A stretch of 18,108 nt of DNA from CAYSPU01 sp964432995 (GCA_964432995.1 CAYSPU010000110.1:1-18108); one strand, 5' to 3'. Shown: positions 1-8,150, numbered from the stretch's first letter. Notes: a model not told the origin generated them from the letters alone. Numbers and translations are program-made.

Positions 1-1
1 C

Positions 2-715
2 AACCTCACCGGCGTCGGCACCGCAAACCTCGCGTTGCACATCGCGGACAACGAACCGGTGCCGTGGGCTGTCAACGGACATCTCTATCAAGCGGTCTGG
101 GTCGCCACCGGCATCACGTGGCCCGATGCCCAAGCCGCCGCGACCCAAGCCGGCGGTTACCTGGCCACCATCACCAGTGCCGACGAAGACGCCCTCGCCT
201 ATGCCCTCGTCTGCGATCCGATCTTCTGGGTCATGGACGCTCACGGGAATGGGCTGGGCCCCTGGCTGGGCGGGCTGCAACCCGCCGGTTCCGTCGAACC
301 GGGCGGCGGCTGGCAATGGGTCACCGGCGAACCCATGACGTACCTGAACTGGACGCCAGGCGAGCCGAGTAATGCCCAAGGAACCGAGGACCGCCTCCAT
401 TTCCTGGGACTCCAAACCCTGCAAGGCTCGCAGTGGAATGACGTCCCCGCCTCGGTGCCGCTCTGCGGTTATCTCATCGAGTATCCGCAACATCCCGGCG
501 CGCCCTCGTTGCGTGTCACTCACACCGACACGTCTATCGTCGTCTCCTGGCCCAATTCCGCCGCCGACTGGGTGCTGCAACAAGCCCCGACGTTGAGCGG
601 ATCGCCCATTCTCTGGACGACGCTCGCGCCGCCCTATGCAACCAACGCGACAGAGCATTTCGTCACCACCAACTCCCCCGCCTCGGACCAGTTCTTCCGC
701 CTGTGCAAACCATGA
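2..715 (+). CDS. C-type lectin domain surface protein, C-terminal part (5' end outside window)
   Basis: The frame is open from base 2, so this is the end of a longer gene; the first possible start inside the window is a TTG at 35, which I do not believe. The first residues end in a LALHIADNEP motif, like the last strand of a Calx-beta repeat. About 130 residues of C-type lectin fold follow: LYQAV start, PDAQAAATQAGGYLATI, WLGG, WVTGEPMTYLNW, GEPSN, and a WNDVP...CGYLIEY end. GEPSN and WND sit where C-type lectins bind calcium and sugar, but the usual EPN triad reads EPS. The C-terminus (WVLQQAPTLSG...WTTLAP...FFRLCKP) is the small beta domain ending in FYRL/FFRL that is common on exported verrucomicrobial proteins. 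Probable role: extracellular carbohydrate or surface binding. It heads a run of four same-strand secreted-protein genes, with the next start 34 bp downstream. Confidence 0.85.
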   Translation, partial: NLTGVGTANLALHIADNEPVPWAVNGHLYQAVWVATGITWPDAQAAATQAGGYLATITSADEDALAYALVCDPIFWVMDAHGNGLGPWLGGLQPAGSVEPGGGWQWVTGEPMTYLNWTPGEPSNAQGTEDRLHFLGLQTLQGSQWNDVPASVPLCGYLIEYPQHPGAPSLRVTHTDTSIVVSWPNSAADWVLQQAPTLSGSPILWTTLAPPYATNATEHFVTTNSPASDQFFRLCKP

Positions 716-749
716 ACTTCGCATTGGAGACGATCTCCGCCCCCAGCCT

Positions 750-2420
750 ATGAATACCAGAACACTGACCGTGACCATCGCCATCGCGGCCCTGGCACAC
801 CTCGAAGCTGCGCCTTTGGGCACGGCCTTCACCTACCAAGGCAGACTCACCGACGGCGGGCAGGCTGCCAACGGCGTCTACGATTTGCGCTCTGCAATCT
901 ACGACGTCCCCAGCGGCGGCAGTCCGCTGGCCGGCCCGATCACCAACAGCCCGGTGGGCGTGACCGACGGGCTGTTCACCGTCACGCTCGACTTCGGCGC
1001 GAACGTGTTCAGCGGCGAGGCGCGCTGGCTGGAGATTGCGGTGCGCACAAACGGAGGCGACCAGTTCGCGGTCTTGGGCGCGCGGCAAGCGCTGACCGCG
1101 TCACCTTACGCACTCTACTCCCCTAAAGCCGGCGCGGCGGCCCATGCGCTCGGCGTGGTCGCCGGCGGGGTCGACAACGCCAGCCTCGCCCCGGGCGCAA
1201 TCACTGCCGACAAGATCGCCGCGGGGCAGGTGGTGAAGTCCCTCAATAACTTGACGGATGCCGTCACGCTCAACCCGGGCGCGAATGTGCGGGTGAGCAA
1301 GGTGGGGAACACGATTGAGGTCGGTGCTGCCAGTGATGGAACGCTGCGCCTTGAAGGACCGGAGGCCCAAGGAGTGGGCGGGCGCATTCTGTTTGGCTGG
1401 GCGCCCACAGCCAACACCTACATTTCGGAAGCGATTGACAATGGCATCTTCCTGGTGGCACCGGCCGGAGTGGGCATTGGGCCCGGGAATCTCGGGGTCC
1501 ACCTCAACTCCCTCACGGACGCCACCCATACGCTGACGGTCGGAGGCGATATTCTTGCCCGTCCGGCGAGCGGTTTTGGTCCGGGGACGACTGCCACCGT
1601 GTTCCTCGGGGACGAGAACAACTACATCAAGGGCGTCTGGGGGGAGGGAGTGCGCCTGGGGGTGTGGAATGGCATGGATAGCCTGAGTTTGAAAAACGGC
1701 GGCCACCTGGGTGTCGGCACCACCAATCCGGAGCAGCGACTGGACGTAGCCTTAGGCGACGCCATCGTACGCGGTCCGGACAGCTTTGCCGGCCCGGGCA
1801 GTACGGCAACGCTCTACCTGGGCGATACCGTTCACTACTTCCGGGCAACCAGGGAATATGGGCTCACCCTGGGCACGTGGCCAATCGGGGAGGCACTCAC
1901 AATCAGAGAGCCGAACGGTTATGTGGGGATTGGCACCAACACGCCCCAGACCACACTGCATGTCGTGGGCACGACGCGCACCAGCGTGCTGGAAATCACC
2001 GGCGGCTCGGACCTGGCCGAACCGTTCGTGGTCAGCGACGCCACGCCGGTCCCCGAAGGTGCCGTGGTGGTGATTGACGAACGGAATCCGGGCCGGCTGC
2101 GGTTGAGCACGGAGGCTTACGACAAGCGTGTGGCAGGGGTCGTCAGTGGCGCGGGCAGTCTGAAGCCCGGTCTCATGCTCAGCCAGGCGGGGGTGACGGA
2201 TGAGGGCGTGCCCGTGGCCTTGAGCGGTCGTGTGTTCGTGCTGGCGGACGCCGCGGGCGGGGCGATTCAGCCGGGCGATCAACTCACCACTTCGGCCACC
2301 CCGGGGCACGCTCGCAAGGTGATGGATTACGAACTGGCACGCGGGGCGGTCCTCGGCAAGGCGATGTCCTCGCTGGAAACAGGACGCGGCTTGGTGTTGG
2401 TGTTGGTGACCCTGCAATAG
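750..2420 (+). CDS. Secreted tail-fibre-like repeat protein with GTAFTYQGRL N-terminal domain
   Basis: I chose the ATG at 750 because it gives a clean signal peptide (MNTRTLTVTIAIAALAHLEA, cleavage near residue 20-22). The frame extends upstream to 636 but overlaps the preceding gene. The product is 556 residues. Residues ~23-125 (GTAFTYQGRL...QALTASPYALYS) form an N-terminal domain common in planctomycete and verrucomicrobial exported proteins. Residues ~266-336 and ~337-407 are two diverged repeats: each opens with an (A)RP/RGP...PGTTAT/PGSTATLYLGD block and ends in a (L/V)GVGT/GIGTNTP motif of the type seen in phage tail-fibre shafts. Residues ~418-556 (GSDLAEPF...PEGAVVVIDE...GRVFVLADAAG...GDQLTTSATPGHA...GKAMSSLETGRGLVLVLV) are a conserved C-terminal beta domain for which I know no function. 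Probably an extracellular fibrous or surface protein; the biochemical role is unknown. No strong ribosome-binding site is visible. Confidence 0.8.
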   Translation: MNTRTLTVTIAIAALAHLEAAPLGTAFTYQGRLTDGGQAANGVYDLRSAIYDVPSGGSPLAGPITNSPVGVTDGLFTVTLDFGANVFSGEARWLEIAVRTNGGDQFAVLGARQALTASPYALYSPKAGAAAHALGVVAGGVDNASLAPGAITADKIAAGQVVKSLNNLTDAVTLNPGANVRVSKVGNTIEVGAASDGTLRLEGPEAQGVGGRILFGWAPTANTYISEAIDNGIFLVAPAGVGIGPGNLGVHLNSLTDATHTLTVGGDILARPASGFGPGTTATVFLGDENNYIKGVWGEGVRLGVWNGMDSLSLKNGGHLGVGTTNPEQRLDVALGDAIVRGPDSFAGPGSTATLYLGDTVHYFRATREYGLTLGTWPIGEALTIREPNGYVGIGTNTPQTTLHVVGTTRTSVLEITGGSDLAEPFVVSDATPVPEGAVVVIDERNPGRLRLSTEAYDKRVAGVVSGAGSLKPGLMLSQAGVTDEGVPVALSGRVFVLADAAGGAIQPGDQLTTSATPGHARKVMDYELARGAVLGKAMSSLETGRGLVLVLVTLQ

Positions 2421-2444
2421 CGGACTCGTGTCCCAAAATGACCT

Positions 2445-2448
2445 GAGG
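2445..2448 (+). promoter_or_regulatory. Ribosome-binding site for the gene at 2456
   Basis: GAGG lies 7 bases before the ATG at 2456 and supports that start over the in-frame ATG at 2477. Confidence 0.5.
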
Positions 2449-2455
2449 TTGCGCT

Positions 2456-3754
2456 ATGCAAAACCAAAACCGTCGGATGACGCCGTTGAAGGCTCGCCGT
2501 GTTGCAGCCGCCTTGGCCTTGGCTTTGGGGTTGGCCGGGGCGGTGAGCCTTGGCCGGGCCGCAGCGGGGTATGAGTCGTGTTTCATGTTTCTCTGGTGTG
2601 ATCCGCACGAAGAGAAGCCGGGATTCCTCGATGGCAACGAGCAAATCCAGGGGCTCGCGCACGACGAGAACCACTGGTTCATCTCGGCGGGCGAATACAT
2701 GCACTGTGGAGGTTCCACTTGGGGCGACATGTCTTGGGGCATCTGGAAACTGCCGGTTTCTTCCGATCTGGTCGGCGGCACACCGACTCACCGATTCGTC
2801 ATCTCGGATCGTCCGGACCTCCAGAGTTGCTTCCACGTTGGGGACATTGACTGTTACAACGGCTTCGTGCTGGCCCCGGTAGAGAACTACGACTGCGGCC
2901 CGGTGACCACCGGCACGATTCTGTTCTTCGATGCAGCGGACCTTCACTGCGTGGGCAAAGCGGTGGTCCCGGGTTTCAAGAACTTTGGCTGGCTGGCGGT
3001 TCACCCGGTCAGCGGTGAGGTGTATGTCTCTGAGGACTCGATCACGCATCTCGTGCGATGTTCCCTGGACTGGGCCACTCTGCTGGCCAACCGGAGTGAA
3101 ACCAGCCTCGAGGTAGACTGCATCATTCTGGACATCGTTCCGTTGTCGCAAACCGACGGAACGCCGTTCAGCGACACGTTCTCCTGCACGCAGGGCGGTG
3201 CGTTCTCGGAGAGCGGCGGCCTGTTCTACTTTCTGGTCGGTTGCTGCGAACAGGTCCGGCCACTCGACGGGATTCACGTCTTCGACACCACCACCTGGCG
3301 CGAGACGGCGCGGTCGCATCGTTGTCACGAGGACTGGCCGCCGTGCAACGACGACTGCATGGACTTCCGGTATTACTGGGAGACGGAAACCACTGCCGGG
3401 TATTGTACCGGGTCCGAGCCCGAGGGGCTGGACTATTGGGACTTGGATGACAAACCGGGGCCGTATTGGGGACAACTGCACGTCGGTTGGCTGGACAACG
3501 ATGGCGGCCGCCAGGATGACGTGACGCTTTGGCATTACACCCACACGCTTCGGGTGGACGCCGCGAACACCGGCACGCAGGACGGCCGGCCGAACCAGGG
3601 CTTCCGTGCGGTGGGCCAGGCCTACAATCGCATCTGCGACGGGGCCTCCATCATGATCACGCCGAACTCCTACAACGAAACGCTGACCTTCACCAAGCGC
3701 GTGCGGTTGGTTTCGGCGGGGCCGGGGATGGTCACCATCGGTCGCGGGCCATAG
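2456..3754 (+). CDS. Cys-rich secreted beta-propeller-like protein with beta-helix-rung tail
   Basis: The 432-residue product has a long basic N-region and a hydrophobic core (VAAALALALGLAGAVSLG, roughly residues 16-33), consistent with export. The main domain (~40-360) has motifs recurring in a family of secreted propeller-like proteins: GNEQIQGLAHDENHWFIS, IWKLPVSSDL, ILFFDAADL, WLAVHPVSGEVYVS, GGAFSESGGLFYFL, GIHVFDTTTW, EPEGLDYWDLDD and GQLHVGWLDNDGG...DDVTLWHY. It has many cysteines, including CCEQ and CHEDWPPCNDDC, suggesting disulfides after export. I assign no enzymatic activity. Residues ~366-432 (DAANTGTQDG...DGASIMITPNSYNETLTF...GMVTIG) resemble the first rung of a parallel beta-helix, and a similar tail ends the next gene's product. 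It starts 35 bp after the preceding gene and stops 31 bp before the next, so co-transcription is likely. Confidence 0.8.
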   Translation: MQNQNRRMTPLKARRVAAALALALGLAGAVSLGRAAAGYESCFMFLWCDPHEEKPGFLDGNEQIQGLAHDENHWFISAGEYMHCGGSTWGDMSWGIWKLPVSSDLVGGTPTHRFVISDRPDLQSCFHVGDIDCYNGFVLAPVENYDCGPVTTGTILFFDAADLHCVGKAVVPGFKNFGWLAVHPVSGEVYVSEDSITHLVRCSLDWATLLANRSETSLEVDCIILDIVPLSQTDGTPFSDTFSCTQGGAFSESGGLFYFLVGCCEQVRPLDGIHVFDTTTWRETARSHRCHEDWPPCNDDCMDFRYYWETETTAGYCTGSEPEGLDYWDLDDKPGPYWGQLHVGWLDNDGGRQDDVTLWHYTHTLRVDAANTGTQDGRPNQGFRAVGQAYNRICDGASIMITPNSYNETLTFTKRVRLVSAGPGMVTIGRGP

Positions 3755-3785
3755 CCTCAGCGGCTACCGACAGCTTGAGAACAGG

Positions 3786-4871
3786 ATGAACTACCGCCTC
3801 CTTGCCAGCCGGTTCTGCTGCGGTGGTTGCCTGTTGTCCCGCCGCCGCCTCGTCACGGTGTCAGCAGTGCTGGCGCTGAGCCTCGCCAGTCCCAGGTCAA
3901 CGGCTCAAACGGGGTCATCCGGCCTGCCGCTGGACAACTTCCAGTTTAAAGCGAGCCACAACTCCTTCGAGAAGGATGAGCTGATGGACGATCAGCTCGA
4001 CAACTACAACTGCTGGGCGGTGGAATTGGACCTCACGGTGGACTCGAAATGTGTTCCGTACGGCATTCATGTGTACCACCCCGCGGGGGGACGCGATCTC
4101 TGCCTGGACGAGGCGATTCAGGAGATCCTGCGGGCAACCGATCTCGACGAGCGGGTCACCTTTATCTGGCTGGATGTCACCAATCCGGAACCGTGGCCCG
4201 CGAACCGCAGGGAACTGTTTCGGAGCGGGATGCTGGCGCTGGGAGCGGATCGAATCTACCACAAGAAAGACTTCGATGCGTACTTCGCCATCCATCAATG
4301 CTGGCCGTCCTGGCAGCACATCCACAAGCTCGGCAAGCGCTTCATCCTGGTACTGGAAGACACCCAGGCAGGGCCGGTGGCGCCGGACGACGACCTGTTC
4401 TTCATCGCCGCTCCGTCGTTTCAAGAAGCCACCCTCCCTGCGAACGCCCACGCCACCTTCATCAACGTCCAGAATGCCGACCTGGATCATGGAATCCCAG
4501 CGCCCAATGACCGCTGGCTTTACCGTTCGTGGCCGGGGATCACATCGCACGATACAGAAACGTGGGAGCATGGCGTTTCCAGGCGGTTCAATTTGGTGGG
4601 CACAGACGACATTGATCAGGACTACACCATCCTGGATTCCCGGACTCACTCGCCGCAGCCCCTCTACGTTCATCGCGCCGCCACGGCCCGGCTTTGGGGA
4701 ACGCGCGCCTACCCGATGAACAACCTCTCCTCCGCAATCACTCGTGCCAGCCCAGGGATCACGATGCGCATCCGCCCGGGCAGCTACCCGGGTCCGGTCA
4801 CTTTCAACAAACCGATGCGCGTGGAGCCGGATGCTCGCGCCACCGGGATGGTGGTCATCGGCACACCGTGA
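3786..4871 (+). CDS. Secreted PI-PLC-like phosphodiesterase with beta-helix-rung tail
   Basis: The 361-residue product has a hydrophobic export segment (LVTVSAVLALSLAS) with processing probable near ...STAQ (residue ~41). The body matches the phosphatidylinositol-specific phospholipase C-like superfamily. FKASHNS carries the first catalytic His (His58). VELDLTVD provides Glu80 and Asp82, the usual acidic/metal pair. GIHVYHP carries the second His (His95 or His98). VTFIWLDV and KRFILVLED look like barrel strands. The expected reaction is cleavage of a phosphodiester in an inositol phospholipid or related compound outside the cell; the substrate cannot be read from the sequence. Residues ~292-361 form an extra tail (LSSAITRASPGITMRIRPGS...VTFNKPMRV...GMVVIG) similar to that of the upstream gene. 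GAGA at 3777-3780 and AGG directly before the ATG support the start. It is the last gene of the + strand run. Confidence 0.85.
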   Translation: MNYRLLASRFCCGGCLLSRRRLVTVSAVLALSLASPRSTAQTGSSGLPLDNFQFKASHNSFEKDELMDDQLDNYNCWAVELDLTVDSKCVPYGIHVYHPAGGRDLCLDEAIQEILRATDLDERVTFIWLDVTNPEPWPANRRELFRSGMLALGADRIYHKKDFDAYFAIHQCWPSWQHIHKLGKRFILVLEDTQAGPVAPDDDLFFIAAPSFQEATLPANAHATFINVQNADLDHGIPAPNDRWLYRSWPGITSHDTETWEHGVSRRFNLVGTDDIDQDYTILDSRTHSPQPLYVHRAATARLWGTRAYPMNNLSSAITRASPGITMRIRPGSYPGPVTFNKPMRVEPDARATGMVVIGTP

Positions 4872-5381
4872 CACGCAACGCGCCGCGCTCCGCCGTCAAC
4901 TCTCAACTCAACAAGGTCCTTTCCTTGGTGGTCGGACCATGACAACCCGCTGGGTTTCAGCGGCTTCCTTCGGTTCCGAACCCTCAGGAAGCGTTATGGG
5001 TCGATTTTCCGCCCCGAAAACGGGCTCTTACTCGTCTCGACGCCCGTTGGCCAGCGATGCAGCCATCGGCGCCAGTTCGAAGGCTCAGAAATCGGCCTCG
5101 AAGATCGCGCCACAGCTCATTTCAGGAACGCTGTTGCCCTCGGCTTTGGCAGCATCCGCTGGCTGGTCGGCCCGTCCTCTGTCACCGGCTTCTCCGTGAG
5201 TCCATTCAGCCCCCGCTGGATGGCATACGGGGGTGTTTCAGGGTCAGGCGTTAAGGAACTTAAGTTCGGCTTCGTCGTCGCCCCGGAACTCCGCTGGAGA
5301 GAGACACACTCCAATCCCCGACGCCTGGCCCTGGGGCCCAATGCGTCGACTCTTTGGATGCGACCCTATTGCCTTCCCCCT
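4872..5381. other. Convergent intergenic region with stem-loops
   Basis: Two convergent transcription units end here, and I see no credible gene. Near the + strand gene end there is a stem-loop group: CCGCTG/CAGCGG at 4947-4952 and 4958-4963 (5-base loop), then GCTTCC/GGAAGC at 4963-4968 and 4987-4992, enclosing TTCGG/CCGAA at 4969-4980. None is followed by a clear T-run, so terminator function is possible but unproven. The rest (about 4995-5381) shows no feature I can support. Confidence 0.4.
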
Positions 5382-7169
5382 TTACGGCCCTTGCCGCAGC
5401 AGGCGATAGAACCGTTGTGGGTGGTTCGTCGTCTGCGGGTCAACGAACTCGGTGACCCCCCAACGGTTGGTCACGGTGCCTAAGACGGTCCATGCCGACC
5501 ACGGGGCCGCAACATCAGGCGAGGCGCTGATGGTTAGCACCTCACCGACCAGGTCGCCGACAAGGAACTCGAAGCCGCCTACGCGCTGGAACTCGGCCTC
5601 GTTCCATGGTTCGCCGCCCGCCAGGATTTGGGGCCCGCTCAGTGGCCAGACGCCAGAGAGTGGAATCAGGCTCCCGAAGCTGAGGTTGTCGAACTGCCCG
5701 GTCGCGACCGCGCCGTAGCTGTGCGCGGTGACCGCCAAGCCCACCTCGATTTGTTCAGGCAAGGTCATGGCAGTGAACCACAGGTAATTCCAGTCCACCC
5801 CGTTGGTGGAGGTATGAGCCACAAAGGCGTTCCCCATCCGGGCGAGTCGCAACCAGGAGACACCCGCGCCGCTCTGCGCCGTCGTTCGACTGTAATCGTT
5901 GGCGGTCAACCGGCGGCGGAACGACAGGACTCCGCTTTCGTCGAGGGCTACGAACACGTGCCGAGACCCGGGGTCCAGGCTCTCGCGCATCATCAAGCCG
6001 GCTTCCGCCAGCGGGCTGCCGCCCAGCACGGTGAGAAGCCGCGCGATGATCAGTCCGTCACCAGTCAGAGGCTGATGCACAAACTGGAATGCATCCGCGG
6101 TATCCTCGATGTCCTCGCCCGAGCCGGCTACGGTGAAGATGCTGCTGTTGATGTTGTTGCTGAGGCTGAGGCTATAGCTGCCGGGCGAGCCGACATCGCC
6201 AACGTCGTGATTCGCAAACACGCCCCAAGGCGCGAGCACCGTCAACTGGGCGGGAGGCATGCTGGTCACTGCGCCGTAGACGTTCGTGATGACCACATCG
6301 TAGCTGCCCGCGTTCGTCAACTGCACACCGGTGATGGAGTACGCCGCATTGGTCGCATCGTCAATCGGGGTTCCGTCGAATCGCCACTGGTAACTCAGCG
6401 GAACGGTGCTCAGAGGGGACACGCTTACCGCGAACGAAATCGGGCTCCCCAGAACCGCAGCCTGGTTTGTCGGCTGAGCGGTGATCGTCGGCGGATACCC
6501 GCTCGCCAGCAGTTGGATGTCGTCCACATACCAGCCGCTGCTCACTCCTGGTCCCTGTGATTGGAAGTAGAAACCCAGCGTCACGATTCTGCCAGCGTAC
6601 TGAGCCAGGTCAAACGGCGGAGACTGGGTCCACCCGGAACTGCTGTCGGTGTACTGGGAGGACAGATCCGTCCAACTACCGCCGTTGTTAGTGCTGATCT
6701 GCACTTGGCCGAAGTCATAGTAGCCAAAACTCCACCAGTGCCAGAACCGCAACCGCGGATTCAGACCTGCCTCCGGCACGGCCAAGGGCACGGAGCGAAT
6801 CCGGCTCCTCCGGTCGTCGGCGTAGTCGCCGCTCACCACCGTCGCCAGGCAGTTGACCCCCGTGTGCGCTGCCCCAGGGCCACTGATCGGCTGGCCGATC
6901 TGCCACACCCCGTAGTCCGCCGTCCACCGGTCGTTGACCCCGCCATCTTCGAAACCCTCCGGAAAGTCCATCGTCGCTGTCGGGCCCGTTTCCATCACCA
7001 GGTCGTCCACATACCAACCGCTGCTCACCCCCGGCGTCTGCGACTGGAAGTAGAAACCCAGCAGAACCGTCTCGCCCGCATAGGGCGTCAGATCAAGCCA
7101 TGCGCGCGCCCAGTCCCCACTGCTGTCGTAGTTGTTGATCGGATCGTCCTGCCCGTACTTGGGCGACAA
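5382..7169 (-). pseudogene. C-terminal fragment: jelly-roll repeat, Ig-like, concanavalin-like and RFYRL tail
   Basis: About 595 codons follow the second TGA. In fragment numbering: second half of one repeat (1-62); the complete third repeat (~63-222), whose second half is diverged and keeps Trp at the site of the TGA (NNGGSWTDLSSQY); an Ig-like domain (~228-313); a concanavalin-like domain (~315-505, GDGLIIARLL, FRRRLTANDYS, STNGVDWNYLW); and a C-terminal domain ending RFYRLLRQGP. As in the middle fragment, the apparent TTG start is an internal Leu codon and no signal peptide is present. Unless the TGAs are read through, this part cannot be exported. Confidence 0.75.
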
Positions 7170-7773
7170 AGCCTCTCAGTTGGCGCCGTTGCTGGTGCTG
7201 ATCTGCACTTGGCCGAAGTCATAGTAGCCAAAACTCCACCAGTGCCAGAACCGCAACCGCGGATTCAGACCTGCCTCCGGCACGGCCAAGGGCACGGAGC
7301 GAATCCGGCTCCTCCGGTCGTCGGCGTAGTCGCCGCTCACCACCGTCGCCAGGCAGTTGACCCCCGTGTGCGCTGCCCCAGGGCCACTGATCGGCTGGCC
7401 GATCTGCCACACCCCGTAGTCCGCCGTCCACCGGTCGTTGACCCCGCCATCTTCGAAACCCTCCGGAAAGTCCATCGTCGCTGTCGGGCCCGTTTCCATC
7501 ACCAGGTCGTCCACATACCAACCGCTGCTCACCCCCGGCGTCTGCGACTGGAAGTAGAAACCCAGCAGAACCGTCTCGCCCGCATAGGGCGTCAGATCAA
7601 GCCATGCGCGCGCCCAGTCCCCACTGCTGTCGTAGTTGTTGATCGGATCGTCCTGCCCGTACTTGGGCGACAAAGCCTCTCAGTTGGCGCCGTTGCTGGT
7701 GCTGATCTGCACTTGGCCGAAGTCATAGTAGCCAAAACTCCACCAGTGCCAGAACCGCAACCGCGGATTCAGA
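6691..7773. repeat. Perfect 504-bp tandem duplication inside the surface-protein gene
   Basis: Every base from 6691 to 7269 that I compared by eye equals the base 504 positions later, giving two full copies plus a 75-bp partial third copy (6691-6765 = 7195-7269 = 7699-7773). The period is 168 codons, so the frame is kept. The repeat ends at GTTAGTG versus CTGGTG on the low side and at CAGAC versus CAGAG on the high side. The 75-bp block encodes LNPRLRFWHWWSFGYYDFGQ plus QVQIST-type residues, and is the likely site of unequal recombination. Confidence 0.95.
7176..7673 (-). pseudogene. Middle fragment between the two TGA codons
   Basis: This stretch holds the second half of repeat 1 and the first half of repeat 2, and is read in the same frame as the flanking pieces. 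Its apparent start (TTG, 7673-7671) is simply a Leu codon inside the conserved EALSPKYG motif just after the first TGA, and no ribosome-binding site or signal peptide precedes it. Its sequence is identical to the matching part of the next fragment because of the 504-bp duplication. Independent expression is unlikely. Confidence 0.7.
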
Positions 7774-8150
7774 GCCGCGTCGGGAATGAGCACTCCGCGG
7801 CCGGTAGGTCCGCCATAGACGAAACGGCTCTGCCGGTCGTCCGGATAGTCCGCGCTAAGGCTGGTCACGGCGCAGTTCGTACCTTGGTGTGCCCGCCAAC
7901 CACCGTCTCGCGGCGGCGGGCCATTGGGATTCATCGGAACTCCGATTTCCCAGATCCCGTTGTCGGCGTACCAATTGTCCTGGGAGACGGGAGATTCCCA
8001 GTCCTCCTGCCAAGTGATCGTCTGGGCCTGCAAGGGTAGCAACGCCACCAGGAAGAGCACCAGCACGGCACCGGACGCAGGGGAGTGTCGGCAAGGTGGC
8101 CTGCGGCTGGCACGCGCAGAACACGTTATGGGATTGGGCTTTGCGCTCAT
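7680..8150 (-). CDS. N-terminal fragment of the interrupted surface protein (156 aa)
   Basis: This is the part that would be made if the first TGA is obeyed: a signal peptide (about the first 42 residues, ending LLPLQAQ) and the first half of repeat 1, with motifs DWESPVSQDNWYADNGIWEIG, QGTNCAVTSLSADYPDD and FWHWWSFGYYDFGQVQIST. The frame also extends upstream to 8240, but the ATG at 8150 has a good ribosome-binding site and starts the signal peptide. The fragment stops inside a beta-sandwich domain, so a stable product is doubtful. Confidence 0.6.
   Translation of the reverse strand: MSAKPNPITCSARASRRPPCRHSPASGAVLVLFLVALLPLQAQTITWQEDWESPVSQDNWYADNGIWEIGVPMNPNGPPPRDGGWRAHQGTNCAVTSLSADYPDDRQSRFVYGGPTGRGVLIPDAALNPRLRFWHWWSFGYYDFGQVQISTSNGAN

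Larger units (their letters stand above)
5382..8150 (-). pseudogene. Modular secreted surface protein gene interrupted by two in-frame TGA codons
   Basis: Read from the ATG at 8150-8148, one frame of 923 codons runs to the TAA at 5384-5382, broken only by TGA at 7682-7680 (codon 157) and 7178-7176 (codon 325). No frameshift is needed. The ATG is preceded by GGCGGAG and followed by a signal peptide (AVLVLFLVALLPLQAQ). Layout: three beta-sandwich repeats resembling MAM/immune-inhibitor-A-type domains (LNPRLRFWHWWSFGYYDFGQ, GFYFQSQ.PGVSSGWYVDD); an Ig-like domain (codons ~555-640, PPTITAQPTNQAAVLG...YQWRFDG); a concanavalin-like domain (~643-830, GSGEDIEDTADAFQF, AGLMMRESL, FDNLSFG); and a C-terminal PQRFYRL tail. 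Each TGA aligns with Trp in the third repeat (NGGSWTDLS versus NGAN*EALS). Other genes here use TGA as a true stop, so recoding is unlikely and I call a nonsense pseudogene. An assembly error or readthrough remains possible. Confidence 0.8.

Noticed and set aside
2..715. Diversity-generating retroelement target in the C-type lectin domain
   Set aside because: No reverse transcriptase gene or template repeat is in the window, and the lectin domain is not at the extreme C-terminus as in typical targets.
4947..4992. Rho-independent terminator for the PI-PLC-like gene
   Set aside because: The stems are plausible but short, and no T-run follows, so I list them only as stem-loops in the intergenic entry.
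7176..7682. TGA read as Trp (altered code) or selenocysteine
   Set aside because: TGA ends several intact genes here (713-715, 4869-4871, 9435-9437, 15823-15825), and many Trp codons in these genes are TGG. Homology at the site points to Trp, not Cys or selenocysteine, and I did not identify a SECIS-like element.
6691..7773. CRISPR array or mobile-element direct repeats
   Set aside because: The repeat is 504 bp, in frame with the protein domains, and without spacers or transposase genes.
5628..8039. Long open frames on the + strand (5628-6560, 6561-8039), one with internal repeats
   Set aside because: They lie antisense to the surface-protein gene, and their repeats only mirror the 504-bp duplication. 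The minus-strand product has clear domains and a signal peptide; the + strand ones have none.
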